From Eopsaltria australis (Eukaryota > Chordata > Aves > Passeriformes > Petroicidae): 64,000 nucleotides of DNA. Each line of letters opens with the position of its first letter. Position 1 is the stretch's first letter. The notes below the pieces were generated by a model, which worked only from the letters and a program-made list of their open reading frames with translations, made no database searches and had not been told where the DNA came from. Location of the stretch: positions 1,240,001 to 1,304,000 of the forward strand of contig JAVTVJ010000296.1 of the NCBI GenBank assembly GCA_034509425.1. The letters run 5' to 3'. Positions 48,501 through 50,880 of this stretch are shown piece after piece. The position numbers were made by a program, and so were the translations under genes.

Positions 48501-50062
48501 CAGAGCTTGGCTTCCCCCTCCCTCCCATCCAGGTGGGGTGAGATCTGCCTGATGGGTTTTTTGGGGAGCCAGGGGGTTGCAGCTCCTTGCTAGGAGCATG
48601 GTGGGCACCCACTTGTCCCCCTCCCCACATGACTTCAGTCCCCAGGGAGCCAGCATGGCTCCTGCTGCCAGCATGCCCTGGAGCAGCAGCTGCCTCCGGG
48701 CCTTTTCTCACCCTTGGCTGGGGAAAAATAACTAAAAATCTCACCAGCACAGAGAAGGACTGGGGAGCAGAAGGGCCACAGCAGGGTGTGCCCTAGGCTG
48801 GACTGGCTCCTGCCTTGCTGCACACACAGAGGTTCCCTGTGGCACTGCCACTGCACAAAGCATCTGGAGGAGTTTGGAGGAGATGTTTTGAAAATCCTGG
48901 GCTGAGATGAGGTGCAGAGGCTTGGTGGGACACCAGTACATGAGCCTCTAGAGATGCCTCCTACAGACCAACAAGGGTTTGGCTGGGGCATGGGGAAAGC
49001 GATCCATGGGAAAGAATTTCCCCAGGAAAACCTGATTTGGCCAAGTTATCAGTGGAGAATAAACTGGGACAGAGGCAGCCACTTCACCTGACAAAACCCG
49101 ACCTGTGGAATTTTGCAGAACTGCCGCAAGAAGAGTCCTGCTTCAGGAACACTTCATCCCCACTGTGCTGTGTCTGCCACATCCTGCCCATGGAGAAGGA
49201 CGTCTGGGCAAAACCAGCTTTTAAAATACAACCTGGAGCTTTCCTCTACCAAGAGGCCTGGCTCAACAGGTCCATGCTGCCTGGCATCTAATGGGATGTG
49301 CTACACCTTGAGATGTGACTGATCAGAGACACAATTCCCAGCTCCCTCTATGCATCCAAGCACCATAGGAAAACCTCATTTCACTGCTGAATTAACTCAA
49401 AGTAGAACACCATCCAAAATACCATACCAAAATGTTTTTGCATAGAGGAAATTAAAGCTTTTTTTGGCTGTCAATTTTATTCTTTATCCATGTTTTTCCA
49501 AGTTTTGGAACCAAGGGGTAAAGAAACAATATCCTGACTTTCAAATCTCAGTGTAGCCCACACAGTGTAGCCAATTTTGGTGAAGCTGAGTGCCCAGCAA
49601 GTAAAGTCACTTTGCACCTACAGGGAACATCCTGCTTTACCAGCTTGGACCCAACACCCTGCTATAAGAAATTAAGAGTTTCTAATGAGAGAGACCACCC
49701 CAAACTGGCAGGACTTCAGGGAGAAGCAGAGCTCAGGGTTCAGCAACAGCAGCCTCCCTTCACGCCAAATTTTGCCTGAAAACTCAAAACCAAGGCTGGG
49801 GAGACGGCAAGGAGCAGGTTGAGGGGAAAGAGGGACAAACCCCAAAACTAAAACTGAAATTAAGAAGTATCCTACTCACCACCAGCTCGGTGAACATGGC
49901 ATCCAGCTCCTCCACGGGCGGCATGGGCAGCGAGGGCTCCATGGTCTGCAGGGCGAAGCTGCTGTCATTGCGCAGCCGGTACGTGATCTCGGGGTGGTCG
50001 CTGCTGCGGAAGCAGCAGAAGATGAAGGAGATCCCCCGGCCGCTCCTCTTCCTCGGGGCCAT
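310..50062 (-). CDS. DAAM1: DAAM1 formin, full 25-exon coding span
   Basis: Dishevelled-associated activator of morphogenesis 1 is a cytoplasmic Diaphanous-related formin that nucleates and elongates unbranched actin filaments. Rho-GTP or Dishevelled binding relieves its autoinhibition. I joined 25 minus-strand exons: 49880-50062, 36864-36953, 27972-28043, 26628-26722, 24589-24922, 24063-24173, 23853-23956, 23360-23426, 22899-23016, 22636-22774, 22268-22326, 21747-21934, 21141-21446, 20926-21033, 16824-16853, 15388-15491, 10132-10216, 9266-9372, 7409-7497, 6958-7126, 6104-6211, 3588-3648, 2819-2950, 1116-1286 and 310-519. They total 3240 nt (1079 residues plus TGA), with frame kept at every junction. 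Approximate domains: GBD/FH3 45-420, coiled coil 437-525, FH1 528-600, FH2 600-1010, DAD about 1028-1060. The start [19 protein letters not shown] and the end [21 protein letters not shown] match DAAM1 and not DAAM2. All introns are GT-AG except intron 4, which is GC-AG. A close DAAM1-like paralogue is possible but less likely. Confidence 0.95.
520..1115 (-). other. Intron 24, containing a CR1 3' end
   Basis: Donor gtgagc follows MEAQ at 1115 and acceptor cag ends at 520. The right half of the intron is unremarkable. About 676-832 is a plus-oriented CR1 fragment, annotated separately. Confidence 0.85.
676..832 (+). mobile_element. CR1 LINE 3'-terminal fragment
   Basis: The stretch holds the usual CR1 3' words: TTGGAGCAACCTGGTCTAGT, then a diverged CTTCCAATCCAAACC, then ATTCTATGATTCTGAG at the end. 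It is a 5'-truncated, old, non-coding copy in intron 24, antisense to DAAM1. Edges are approximate. Confidence 0.8.
1116..1286 (-). CDS. DAAM1: DAAM1 coding exon 24: last FH2 helices
   Basis: Residues 954-1010 (171 nt, phase 0 at both ends). It reads [20 protein letters not shown], then [16 protein letters not shown], then the charged helix [28 protein letters not shown] is the conserved end of the FH2 post subdomain. The acceptor is ttccag; the donor is CAG|gtgagc. The charged tail leads into the DAD. Confidence 0.95.
1287..2818 (-). other. Intron 23, no feature recognised
   Basis: This 1.5-kb intron has donor gtaagg after KEL and acceptor ttccag. I saw no clear CR1 end, coding segment or RNA gene. 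Around 2040-2450 it is AT-rich, without a repeat I can name. Confidence 0.8.
2819..2950 (-). CDS. DAAM1: DAAM1 coding exon 23: FH2
   Basis: Residues 910-953 (132 nt, phase 0 at both ends), running from ELDFQKSQ to [20 protein letters not shown] followed by [11 protein letters not shown] is typical of the late FH2 post region, which contributes to antiparallel dimer contacts. The acceptor is ccaaag|GAG; the donor is CTG|gtaagg. Confidence 0.95.
2951..3587 (-). other. Intron 22, no feature recognised
   Basis: A 637-nt intron between donor ACT|gtaagt and acceptor aaag. No repeat, RNA gene or coding segment was recognised in it. Confidence 0.8.
3588..3648 (-). CDS. DAAM1: DAAM1 coding exon 22: short FH2 helix exon
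   Basis: A 61-nt exon encoding the last base of Asn889 and residues 890-909 ([20 protein letters not shown]). The acceptor is ccaacag|C and the donor is ACT|gtaagt. It is one of the small coding exons that a length-based ORF search misses. The split Asn codon (AA from exon 21, C here) and the fit to DAAM1 fix its edges. Confidence 0.93.
4718..4960 (-). mobile_element. CR1 LINE fragment, minus orientation
   Basis: The plus strand reads ACAGAACCATGGAATATCCT, then GAGCTGGAAGGGACTGATAA and further CR1 text. The end near 4930 resembles CCACCATCTGGGAGAAGAAC. This is a CR1 3' end on the minus strand, the same sense as DAAM1. Edges are approximate. Confidence 0.8.
5116..5290 (-). mobile_element. CR1 LINE 3'-terminal fragment, minus orientation
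   Basis: The plus strand opens with TTTCATAGAATCATGGAATG and continues GTTTGGGTTGGAAGGGACCT, the hallmark reverse-complemented CR1 3' end in birds. It runs to about GGGTAACCTGTTC. It is well preserved, so probably younger than neighbouring copies. Confidence 0.88.
6104..6211 (-). CDS. DAAM1: DAAM1 coding exon 21: FH2 post helices
   Basis: A 108-nt exon: G (completing Lys853), residues 854-888, then AA of Asn889. It encodes [20 protein letters not shown] followed by [20 protein letters not shown] is a conserved FH2 motif. The acceptor is ccctag|G and the donor AA|gtaagc. The single-base overhangs join cleanly to both neighbours. Confidence 0.94.
6212..6957 (-). other. Intron 20, no feature recognised
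   Basis: A 746-nt intron between donor AA|gtgagc and acceptor ccctag. I recognised no repeat or other gene in it. Confidence 0.8.
6958..7126 (-). CDS. DAAM1: DAAM1 coding exon 20: FH2 GNYMN motif
   Basis: A 169-nt exon for residues 797-853. It carries [18 protein letters not shown], then [34 protein letters not shown] (about 822-836) is the most conserved motif of the FH2 domain, in the post subdomain that receives the partner's lasso. The acceptor is gctttcag|CC and the donor AA|gtgagc. Confidence 0.96.
7127..7408 (-). other. Intron 19, one third of it a pentanucleotide repeat
   Basis: A 282-nt intron with donor GAAG|gtaagt and acceptor gctttcag. About 93 nt are a GGGAA tandem repeat in transcript sense (annotated separately), unusually much simple repeat for so short an intron. 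Confidence 0.85.
7214..7306 (-). repeat. (GGGAA)n microsatellite in transcript sense, about 18 units
   Basis: The plus strand is an almost uninterrupted run of CCCTT units, so the DAAM1 pre-mRNA reads GGGAA repeated about 18 times. Runs of three G separated by AA fit the quadruplex-forming pattern. The tract ends about 100 nt before the downstream exon 20 acceptor. Exact copy number in the source individual is uncertain because such tracts vary and collapse in assembly. Confidence 0.95.
7409..7497 (-). CDS. DAAM1: DAAM1 coding exon 19: FH2
   Basis: An 89-nt exon: G completing Arg767, residues 768-796, then G of Ala797. It encodes [20 protein letters not shown] then VAEVKPKVE, a long charged FH2 helix. 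The acceptor is tttccag|G and the donor GAAG|gtaagt. Confidence 0.94.
8823..8925 (-). mobile_element. CR1 LINE 3'-terminal fragment, minus orientation
   Basis: The plus strand reads AATCATAGAATGATTTGGGT then TGGAAGGGGCTGAAAGATCA, a diverged CR1 3' end. It is cut off near 8925, where a second CR1-like end begins. Edges are approximate. Confidence 0.8.
8926..9070 (-). mobile_element. Second CR1 fragment, a different subfamily
   Basis: The plus strand has CTCAGAATCATCAAGGTCCA, then AGATCATCTAGTCCAACCAT and CAACCCAGAACCACCA, wording typical of another CR1 branch (CR1-X/Y type in my recollection). It directly abuts the element to its left. Edges are approximate. Confidence 0.7.
9266..9372 (-). 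CDS. DAAM1: DAAM1 coding exon 18: FH2 knob/coiled region
   Basis: A 107-nt exon for residues 732-766 plus AG of Arg767. It encodes [20 protein letters not shown] then [23 protein letters not shown] followed by [11 protein letters not shown] is a strong FH2 signature. The acceptor is ccttttcag. The donor is AG|gttggt, weaker than the others in this gene but required by the reading frame. Confidence 0.94.
9373..10131 (-). other. Intron 17, no feature recognised
   Basis: A 759-nt intron with donor CAG|gtgggc and acceptor ccttttcag. I see no repeat I can name and no other gene. Confidence 0.8.
10132..10216 (-). CDS. DAAM1: DAAM1 coding exon 17: FH2 knob
   Basis: An 85-nt exon: G of Arg703 then residues 704-731. 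It encodes [20 protein letters not shown] then LPKDMLEQ. It belongs to the FH2 knob that touches actin. The acceptor is cctcccag|G and the donor CAG|gtgggc. Confidence 0.94.
11155..11300. promoter_or_regulatory. Candidate conserved noncoding element in intron 16
   Basis: The block has ATTAATTACAG and TTTAATTCG (homeodomain-like cores), a RUNX-like AACCACA and GTTGTGGTC pair, and an AT-rich tail. It contains CpGs, unlike surrounding intron. The call rests on composition and motif density only, with no alignment. Confidence 0.2.
12640..12870. promoter_or_regulatory. Intronic CpG-rich island, possible promoter
   Basis: CpG density rises sharply here, for example CCGGCCCGGCGAGCGCGGCG. A GC palindrome lies at 12746-12762. 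On the plus strand the island runs into GACGGG|gtaagtgtg (GT at 12810-12811), a near-perfect splice donor, so it could be the first exon of an antisense transcript. On the minus strand it could instead be an internal DAAM1 promoter. Both readings are inference. Confidence 0.4.
14366..14386. repeat. T21 homopolymer
   Basis: Uninterrupted run of 21 T on the plus strand, A21 in DAAM1 sense. It could be the tail of an old minus-strand retrotransposed fragment, but I do not recognise a body. Confidence 0.9.
14791..14808. repeat. A18 homopolymer
   Basis: Uninterrupted run of 18 A on the plus strand, about 400 nt right of the T21 run and its complement. No recognisable retroelement body adjoins it. 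Confidence 0.9.
15388..15491 (-). CDS. DAAM1: DAAM1 coding exon 16: FH2 linker/knob
   Basis: A 104-nt exon for residues 669-702 plus AG of Arg703. It encodes [20 protein letters not shown] then [32 protein letters not shown] is a strictly conserved FH2 knob segment. The isoleucine in CNILL (about 699) appears to match the actin-contact isoleucine of FH2 domains. The acceptor is ttctcctag and the donor AG|gtatgg. The DAIDDTLSS stretch belongs to the flexible linker. Confidence 0.93.
15492..16823 (-). other. Intron 15, downstream of the microexon
   Basis: A 1.3-kb intron with donor CAG|gtaagt. In transcript sense it has a UGCAUG (complement of 15904-15909), the RBFOX motif. About 15950-16230 is AT-rich and repeat-free and may be a conserved splicing-control region. 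No CR1 was recognised. Confidence 0.75.
16824..16853 (-). CDS. DAAM1: DAAM1 coding exon 15: 30-nt microexon in the FH2 linker
   Basis: The minus strand reads [10 protein letters not shown] (residues 659-668) between acceptor ggctgtag and donor CAG|gtaagt, the best donor match in this gene. Length is a multiple of three, so inclusion or skipping keeps the frame (1079 or 1069 residues). Human DAAM1 has a matching 10-residue insert, DFFVNSNSKQ, at the same place, present in one isoform and absent in another, and the exon is reported as neural. It lies between the FH2 lasso and knob, where linker length can tune actin assembly. The transcript upstream has UGC motifs close to the acceptor and a UGCAUG. 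Confidence 0.9.
16854..16900 (-). promoter_or_regulatory. Candidate microexon splicing control: UGC motifs and UGCAUG
   Basis: Directly upstream of the microexon the transcript has UGCAUG (complement of 16895-16900), a U-rich stretch, then UGCC, AUGCU and CUGCU shortly before the AG. SRRM4 (nSR100) uses UGC motifs next to weak acceptors of neural microexons, and RBFOX binds UGCAUG. The acceptor itself is weak (GGCTGTAG). Motifs are seen directly; binding is inferred. Confidence 0.5.
19168..19300 (-). mobile_element. CR1 LINE 3'-terminal fragment, minus orientation
   Basis: The plus strand reads ACAGAATCACAGAATGGCTC then CATCTAGTCCAATCCCCCTG and ACCAGACCAGGCTGCTCAGA, a clear CR1 3' end. Confidence 0.85.
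20644..20659. repeat. Short (GT)n repeat
   Basis: About eight GT units in intron 14. This is a minor microsatellite. Confidence 0.8.
20926..21033 (-). CDS. DAAM1: DAAM1 coding exon 14: FH2 lasso end
   Basis: A 108-nt exon, phase 0 at both ends, residues 623-658: [20 protein letters not shown] then [22 protein letters not shown] and [14 protein letters not shown] are FH2 hallmarks at the lasso-linker junction. The acceptor is gtcttgcag and the donor CAG|gtaaca. Both ends being phase 0 lets the microexon be spliced in or out. Confidence 0.95.
21034..21140 (-). other. Intron 13 (107 nt)
   Basis: A very short intron, donor GAG|gtaagc and acceptor gtcttgcag, linking the FH1 exon and the first FH2 exon. 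No other feature. Confidence 0.85.
21141..21446 (-). CDS. DAAM1: DAAM1 coding exon 13: FH1 proline-rich region and FH2 start
   Basis: A 306-nt exon, phase 0 at both ends, residues 521-622. It has proline runs P7 (about 552-558), P10 (564-573) and P5 (576-580), then [18 protein letters not shown], and ends with [20 protein letters not shown] and PE. FH1 runs bind profilin-actin and feed the FH2 ring; FNW (about 615-617) is the lasso tryptophan motif. A Cys before the P10 run is an oddity I cannot interpret. The complementary plus strand is G-rich. Confidence 0.95.
21447..21746 (-). other. Intron 12 (300 nt)
   Basis: Donor AGG|gtgaga and acceptor tctcccag. No repeat or other element recognised. 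Confidence 0.85.
21747..21934 (-). CDS. DAAM1: DAAM1 coding exon 12: coiled coil
   Basis: A 188-nt exon for residues 458-520. It is a charged heptad-type helix, for example [18 protein letters not shown] then [18 protein letters not shown] and [17 protein letters not shown]. This is the coiled coil between the FH3 region and FH1, which helps dimerisation. The acceptor is gtttcag and the donor AGG|gtgaga. Confidence 0.95.
21935..22267 (-). other. Intron 11 (333 nt)
   Basis: Donor AAAG|gtgagt and acceptor gtttcag. It includes an AT-rich stretch near 22180-22215 with repeated ATATAAATA-like words. Otherwise nothing recognised. Confidence 0.8.
22268..22326 (-). CDS. DAAM1: DAAM1 coding exon 11: start of coiled coil
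   Basis: A 59-nt exon: G of Met438, residues 439-457 ([19 protein letters not shown]), then G of Glu458. Donor AAAG|gtgagt, acceptor cttttag|G. Single-base overhangs at both ends fit the neighbours exactly. It is too short to be seen in a plain ORF list. Confidence 0.94.
22327..22635 (-). other. Intron 10 (309 nt)
   Basis: Donor AT|gtaagt and acceptor cttttag. No element recognised. Confidence 0.85.
22636..22774 (-). CDS. DAAM1: DAAM1 coding exon 10: end of FH3 region
   Basis: A 139-nt exon for the last two bases of Tyr393, residues 394-437 or so, and AT of Met438. It encodes [20 protein letters not shown] then [20 protein letters not shown] and KNVVR. This is the last part of the armadillo-like FH3/DID fold. 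The acceptor is tccctgcag and the donor AT|gtaagt. Confidence 0.94.
22775..22898 (-). other. Intron 9 (124 nt)
   Basis: A short intron with donor CCT T|gtgagt and acceptor tccctgcag. No other feature. Confidence 0.85.
22899..23016 (-). CDS. DAAM1: DAAM1 coding exon 9: FH3 region
   Basis: A 118-nt exon for residues 353-391 plus the first base of Tyr. It encodes [20 protein letters not shown] then [19 protein letters not shown]. The HIDTKSA and HHCLQMP stretches are strongly conserved in DAAM FH3 regions. The acceptor is gcccacag and the donor T|gtgagt. Confidence 0.95.
23017..23359 (-). other. Intron 8 (343 nt)
   Basis: Donor CTG|gtgagt and acceptor gcccacag. No repeat or gene recognised. 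Confidence 0.85.
23360..23426 (-). CDS. DAAM1: DAAM1 coding exon 8: FH3 region
   Basis: A 67-nt exon: G of Arg330 then 22 residues, [20 protein letters not shown] and EL. The acceptor is tcctcag|G and the donor CTG|gtgagt. It is a small internal exon found by homology and frame. Confidence 0.94.
23427..23852 (-). other. Intron 7 (426 nt)
   Basis: Donor CCG|gtgagc and acceptor tcctcag. No repeat or gene recognised. Confidence 0.85.
23853..23956 (-). CDS. DAAM1: DAAM1 coding exon 7: FH3 region
   Basis: A 104-nt exon for residues 296-329 plus CG of Arg330. It encodes [20 protein letters not shown] then [35 protein letters not shown] is a classic DRF FH3 signature. The acceptor is ccttgcag and the donor CG|gtgagc. 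Confidence 0.95.
23957..24062 (-). other. Intron 6 (106 nt)
   Basis: A short intron with donor GTG|gtgagt and acceptor ccttgcag. No other feature. Confidence 0.85.
24063..24173 (-). CDS. DAAM1: DAAM1 coding exon 6: FH3 region
   Basis: A 111-nt exon, phase 0 at both ends, residues 259-295: [20 protein letters not shown] then [31 protein letters not shown] is a conserved FH3 helix. The acceptor is gtttggcag and the donor GTG|gtgagt. Confidence 0.95.
24174..24588 (-). other. Intron 5 (415 nt)
   Basis: Donor CAG|gtaggt and acceptor gtttggcag. No repeat or gene recognised. Confidence 0.85.
24589..24922 (-). CDS. DAAM1: DAAM1 coding exon 5: core of the GBD/FH3 armadillo repeats
   Basis: The largest coding exon (334 nt): G completing Arg147, then residues 148-258. 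It carries [59 protein letters not shown] and [19 protein letters not shown]. This armadillo-like DID binds the C-terminal DAD in the closed state. The acceptor is cctggcag|G and follows a GC-donor intron. The donor is CAG|gtaggt. Confidence 0.96.
24923..26627 (-). other. Intron 4, GC-AG type
   Basis: A 1.7-kb intron. Exon 4 ends ATGAG and the intron starts gcaatt, so it uses a GC donor with a normal acceptor (cctggcag). No GT near by would keep the M-R-F-V frame. The intron holds AT-rich sequence at 26100-26500 and no clear CR1. Confidence 0.85.
26624..26631 (-). promoter_or_regulatory. Noncanonical GC splice donor of intron 4
   Basis: The transcript reads TGAG|GCAA at exon 4's end. GC donors make up about 1% of vertebrate introns and usually keep a strong AG|GCAAG match. 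Here it is AG|GCAATT, a moderate match, so splicing at this site may be inefficient or regulated. The site is inferred from frame. Confidence 0.85.
26628..26722 (-). CDS. DAAM1: DAAM1 coding exon 4: GBD
   Basis: A 95-nt exon for residues 116-146 plus AG of Arg147: [20 protein letters not shown] then [11 protein letters not shown]. It lies in the GTPase-binding segment. The acceptor is ctttcccag and the donor is GAG|gcaatt. Confidence 0.94.
26995..27115 (+). mobile_element. CR1 LINE internal fragment (probable)
   Basis: The plus strand reads GTTTTGGGCACCATAAAATT, then GACATTAGACTATTGGAGAT and TCATCCAGAGTAGG. This resembles the part of CR1 upstream of its 3' end. It is diverged, and with the piece at 27630 may be one broken insertion. 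Confidence 0.6.
27630..27790 (+). mobile_element. CR1 LINE 3'-terminal fragment
   Basis: The plus strand has GACTTGGATCAACCTGGTCA, GGTGGAAGGTGCCCCTGCCC and TTCTTTAAGGTCCCTTCCCA, which is a CR1 3' end with a degraded terminus. Confidence 0.85.
27972..28043 (-). CDS. DAAM1: DAAM1 coding exon 3: GBD
   Basis: A 72-nt exon, phase 0 at both ends, residues 92-115: [20 protein letters not shown] then SMAA. It is the conserved [12 protein letters not shown] segment of the GBD. The acceptor is ctaccag and the donor GCT|gtgagt. Confidence 0.95.
30060..30215. promoter_or_regulatory. Candidate conserved noncoding element in intron 2
   Basis: AT-rich patches with TTATAATTAACG, GCATTATAAATATT, CAATTAAGTGC and CATTAATTCCG are interspersed with CpG-containing GAGAGCGCTCTC (a 12-bp perfect palindrome). 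The composition differs from nearby intron. No alignment was possible, so this is a prediction only. Confidence 0.25.
31863..32147 (+). mobile_element. CR1 LINE 3' fragment, about 285 bp
   Basis: A longer CR1 piece: AAGTGACAGGACAAAAAGAA, then GGCCTCAGGTTGTGCCAGGG, GTGCCCAGGGAGTGGGGGAA, and the end CTTAACAATTCTATGATTTT. It is antisense to DAAM1. Confidence 0.87.
36203..36545 (-). mobile_element. CR1 LINE 3' fragment, about 340 bp, minus orientation
   Basis: The plus strand starts ACAGAATCACAGAATCCTAG, then GAATGGCTTGGGTTAGCAGG. It continues through TTCTCTGGGCAACCTGTGCC to the CCCCTTGTCCTACTGCAACA region. It is the longest CR1 fragment seen here. Confidence 0.88.
36864..36953 (-). CDS. DAAM1: DAAM1 coding exon 2: GBD
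   Basis: A 90-nt exon, phase 0 at both ends, residues 62-91: [20 protein letters not shown] then [26 protein letters not shown] and [11 protein letters not shown] are near-invariant in DAAM proteins and belong to the Rho-binding region. The acceptor is cctttccag and the donor AAA|gtgaga. Confidence 0.97.
37555..37760. promoter_or_regulatory. Candidate conserved noncoding element in coding intron 1
   Basis: A mixed AT/GC block, with TTATTGGTTTATCTGATG, then CpG-containing CGGTTAGCAGCGTG and GCCGGGATGCCCGGGTATTA. CpGs in otherwise CpG-poor intron suggest constraint or low methylation. Prediction only. Confidence 0.2.
38838..38985 (-). mobile_element. CR1 LINE 3'-terminal fragment, minus orientation
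   Basis: The plus strand reads CATAGAAATCACAGAATGGT, TTAGAGATCATCCAGTCCCA, then CCAGACCAGGTTGCTCAGGG. Confidence 0.86.
39885..39965. promoter_or_regulatory. Candidate homeodomain-rich element
   Basis: TTCAATTAATAATCATGAGC is followed by TTGATAATTACGTGATTC and CAGCAATTCATTTTATGGGC, several TAAT cores in about 80 bp. Prediction by motif density only. Confidence 0.2.
40737..40795 (-). mobile_element. Probable short CR1 fragment
   Basis: AGTATCTCCAAGGAGGGAGA followed by TGCCACCACCTCTCTGG resembles the CR1 stretch that normally precedes the GGGCAACCTGTTCC words. It is short and diverged. Confidence 0.5.
42230..42960. promoter_or_regulatory. AT-rich candidate enhancer block
   Basis: This block has repeated ATTCAT/ATGAAT and TAAT words, such as TTCTTAATGAATAAGCATAA, TATTATTCATTTTGCC and ATGTAATGAATTTCCTG. 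A second cluster is at 42720-42760 with TTCTATTAATTATTTTGATA. There is no simple-repeat or transposon signature. The AT-rich, TAAT-dense, repeat-free pattern is typical of vertebrate developmental enhancers, but conservation is untested. Confidence 0.3.
43770..43905 (+). mobile_element. CR1 LINE 3'-terminal fragment
   Basis: The plus strand reads CTTGGGGCAACCTGGTCAGG then TCTTTAAGGTCCCTTCCAAC and ends CATTCTGCGATTTCTATGAT, a clear CR1 3' end. Confidence 0.87.
49880..50062 (-). CDS. DAAM1: DAAM1 first coding exon: start codon and N-terminus
   Basis: Residues 1-61. The ATG at 50062-50060 sits in GTGGCCATGG, a good Kozak context. It encodes [20 protein letters not shown] then [19 protein letters not shown] and [20 protein letters not shown]. 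An in-frame GTG lies two codons upstream, but the DAAM1 family start and context favour the ATG. The donor is GTG|gtgagt. The exon lies in CpG-rich sequence. Confidence 0.97.
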
Positions 50063-50245
50063 GGCCACAATCCTCGGCGTCCCTCCCTCCTGGGCACTAG
50101 ATCCTGCGGGGAAGAGGAGAGCGGAGGCTGGAGCGGCTGCCCCGCAGCGCTGCGCTCCCGTCCCGCGGTGGGAGGAGGAACCGAGCCACCCACGCGCTCG
50201 GCACGGAGGGGAAGAGCAGAGACGGTTTCCATGCCAAATATTTCT
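49905..50245. promoter_or_regulatory. CpG island over the first coding exon
   Basis: CpG dinucleotides are dense from the coding exon through CTGCCCCGCAGCGCTGCGCT and CGTCCCGCGGTGGG to CACGCGCTCGGCACGG. This contrasts with the CpG-poor flanks. It may be an alternative or the main promoter, or only a CpG-rich exon. There is no clear TATA box. Confidence 0.45.
50063..50103 (-). other. DAAM1: DAAM1 5' UTR part of the first coding exon (inferred)
   Basis: Upstream of the ATG the minus strand shows a pyrimidine tract and CCCCGCAG at about 50111-50104, a good acceptor, so the exon probably begins at 50103. In mammals the DAAM1 ATG also lies in exon 2 after a noncoding exon 1. If transcription instead starts here, the acceptor is not used. 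Confidence 0.6.
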
Positions 50246-50699
50246 GCTCAGATTTGACGTTTACAGTCCTGGCAACCTTGACGACCACGCAAATTAAAAA
50301 GATGCATTAGCTCTGCCTTGTGCCAGAGCTGGCAGCGGCAGGGGTCACGCCACTGTCCCTGTGGGATGAGGAGTCCTGAGCCCCACCACTGCTGCCAATC
50401 CCAGCAAATCTGCACCAACCTCCTTGTGCCAAGGCAGCCAGGCCAGCCCCCCTCATGCCCACACCTCATATCCCCTCATGCCAGGGGTATGGAAAATTCA
50501 GGAGACTGCTGCCAGAACAGCTGGATGTTCTTGGGGCCACCAGGTCCCCACCATGGGTGACTCAACCCTTGAAGACCTCATGTAGCTCAGCATGCCCCAA
50601 GCTACAGACAAGCAGCAGGGCTGAAAAAATATCCTGCACGCTTTCCCCAACTCTCAAACGTGTCCCTAAACATCCACCAGCAACCCCTGGTAGGGCGGC

Positions 50700-50880
50700 T
50701 CTTTTTCATGGAAAGTTTTGCTTGGCTTTAATTAGATAAACCTTACTCGTAGCTCCAGTAAATATTTACAAGACGCGATTTCAGCTGATAAAAATCACAC
50801 GGTGCCGGTAGCTCAGATTTTCCTAAGCAGTGCTGACGTCGGGCGTCTGCTTGGGTTTTGCTGATTTCTGAAACTCTGGT
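50700..50880. promoter_or_regulatory. Candidate conserved element with CRE-like TGACGTC
   Basis: GGCTTTAATTAGATAAACC, TAAATATTTACAAGACGCG and GTGCTGACGTCGGGCGTC lie in about 180 bp upstream of the first coding exon. TGACGTC (50834-50840) is a 7/8 match to the cAMP-response element TGACGTCA. Repeat-free. Prediction only. Confidence 0.3.

Larger units (their letters stand above)
36954..49879 (-). other. Intron 1 of the coding region (12.9 kb)
   Basis: The longest intron, donor GTG|gtgagt and acceptor cctttccag. It holds CR1 pieces (38838-38985, 43770-43905, probable 40737-40795), an AT-rich block (42230-42960) and other candidate elements. I found no other coding exon, tRNA or RNA gene. Confidence 0.8.

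Noticed and set aside
310..50062. DAAM2 as the identity
   Set aside because: The N-terminus ([23 protein letters not shown]) and C-terminus (RITNQ..., TKLNF) match DAAM1; DAAM2 differs at both ends.
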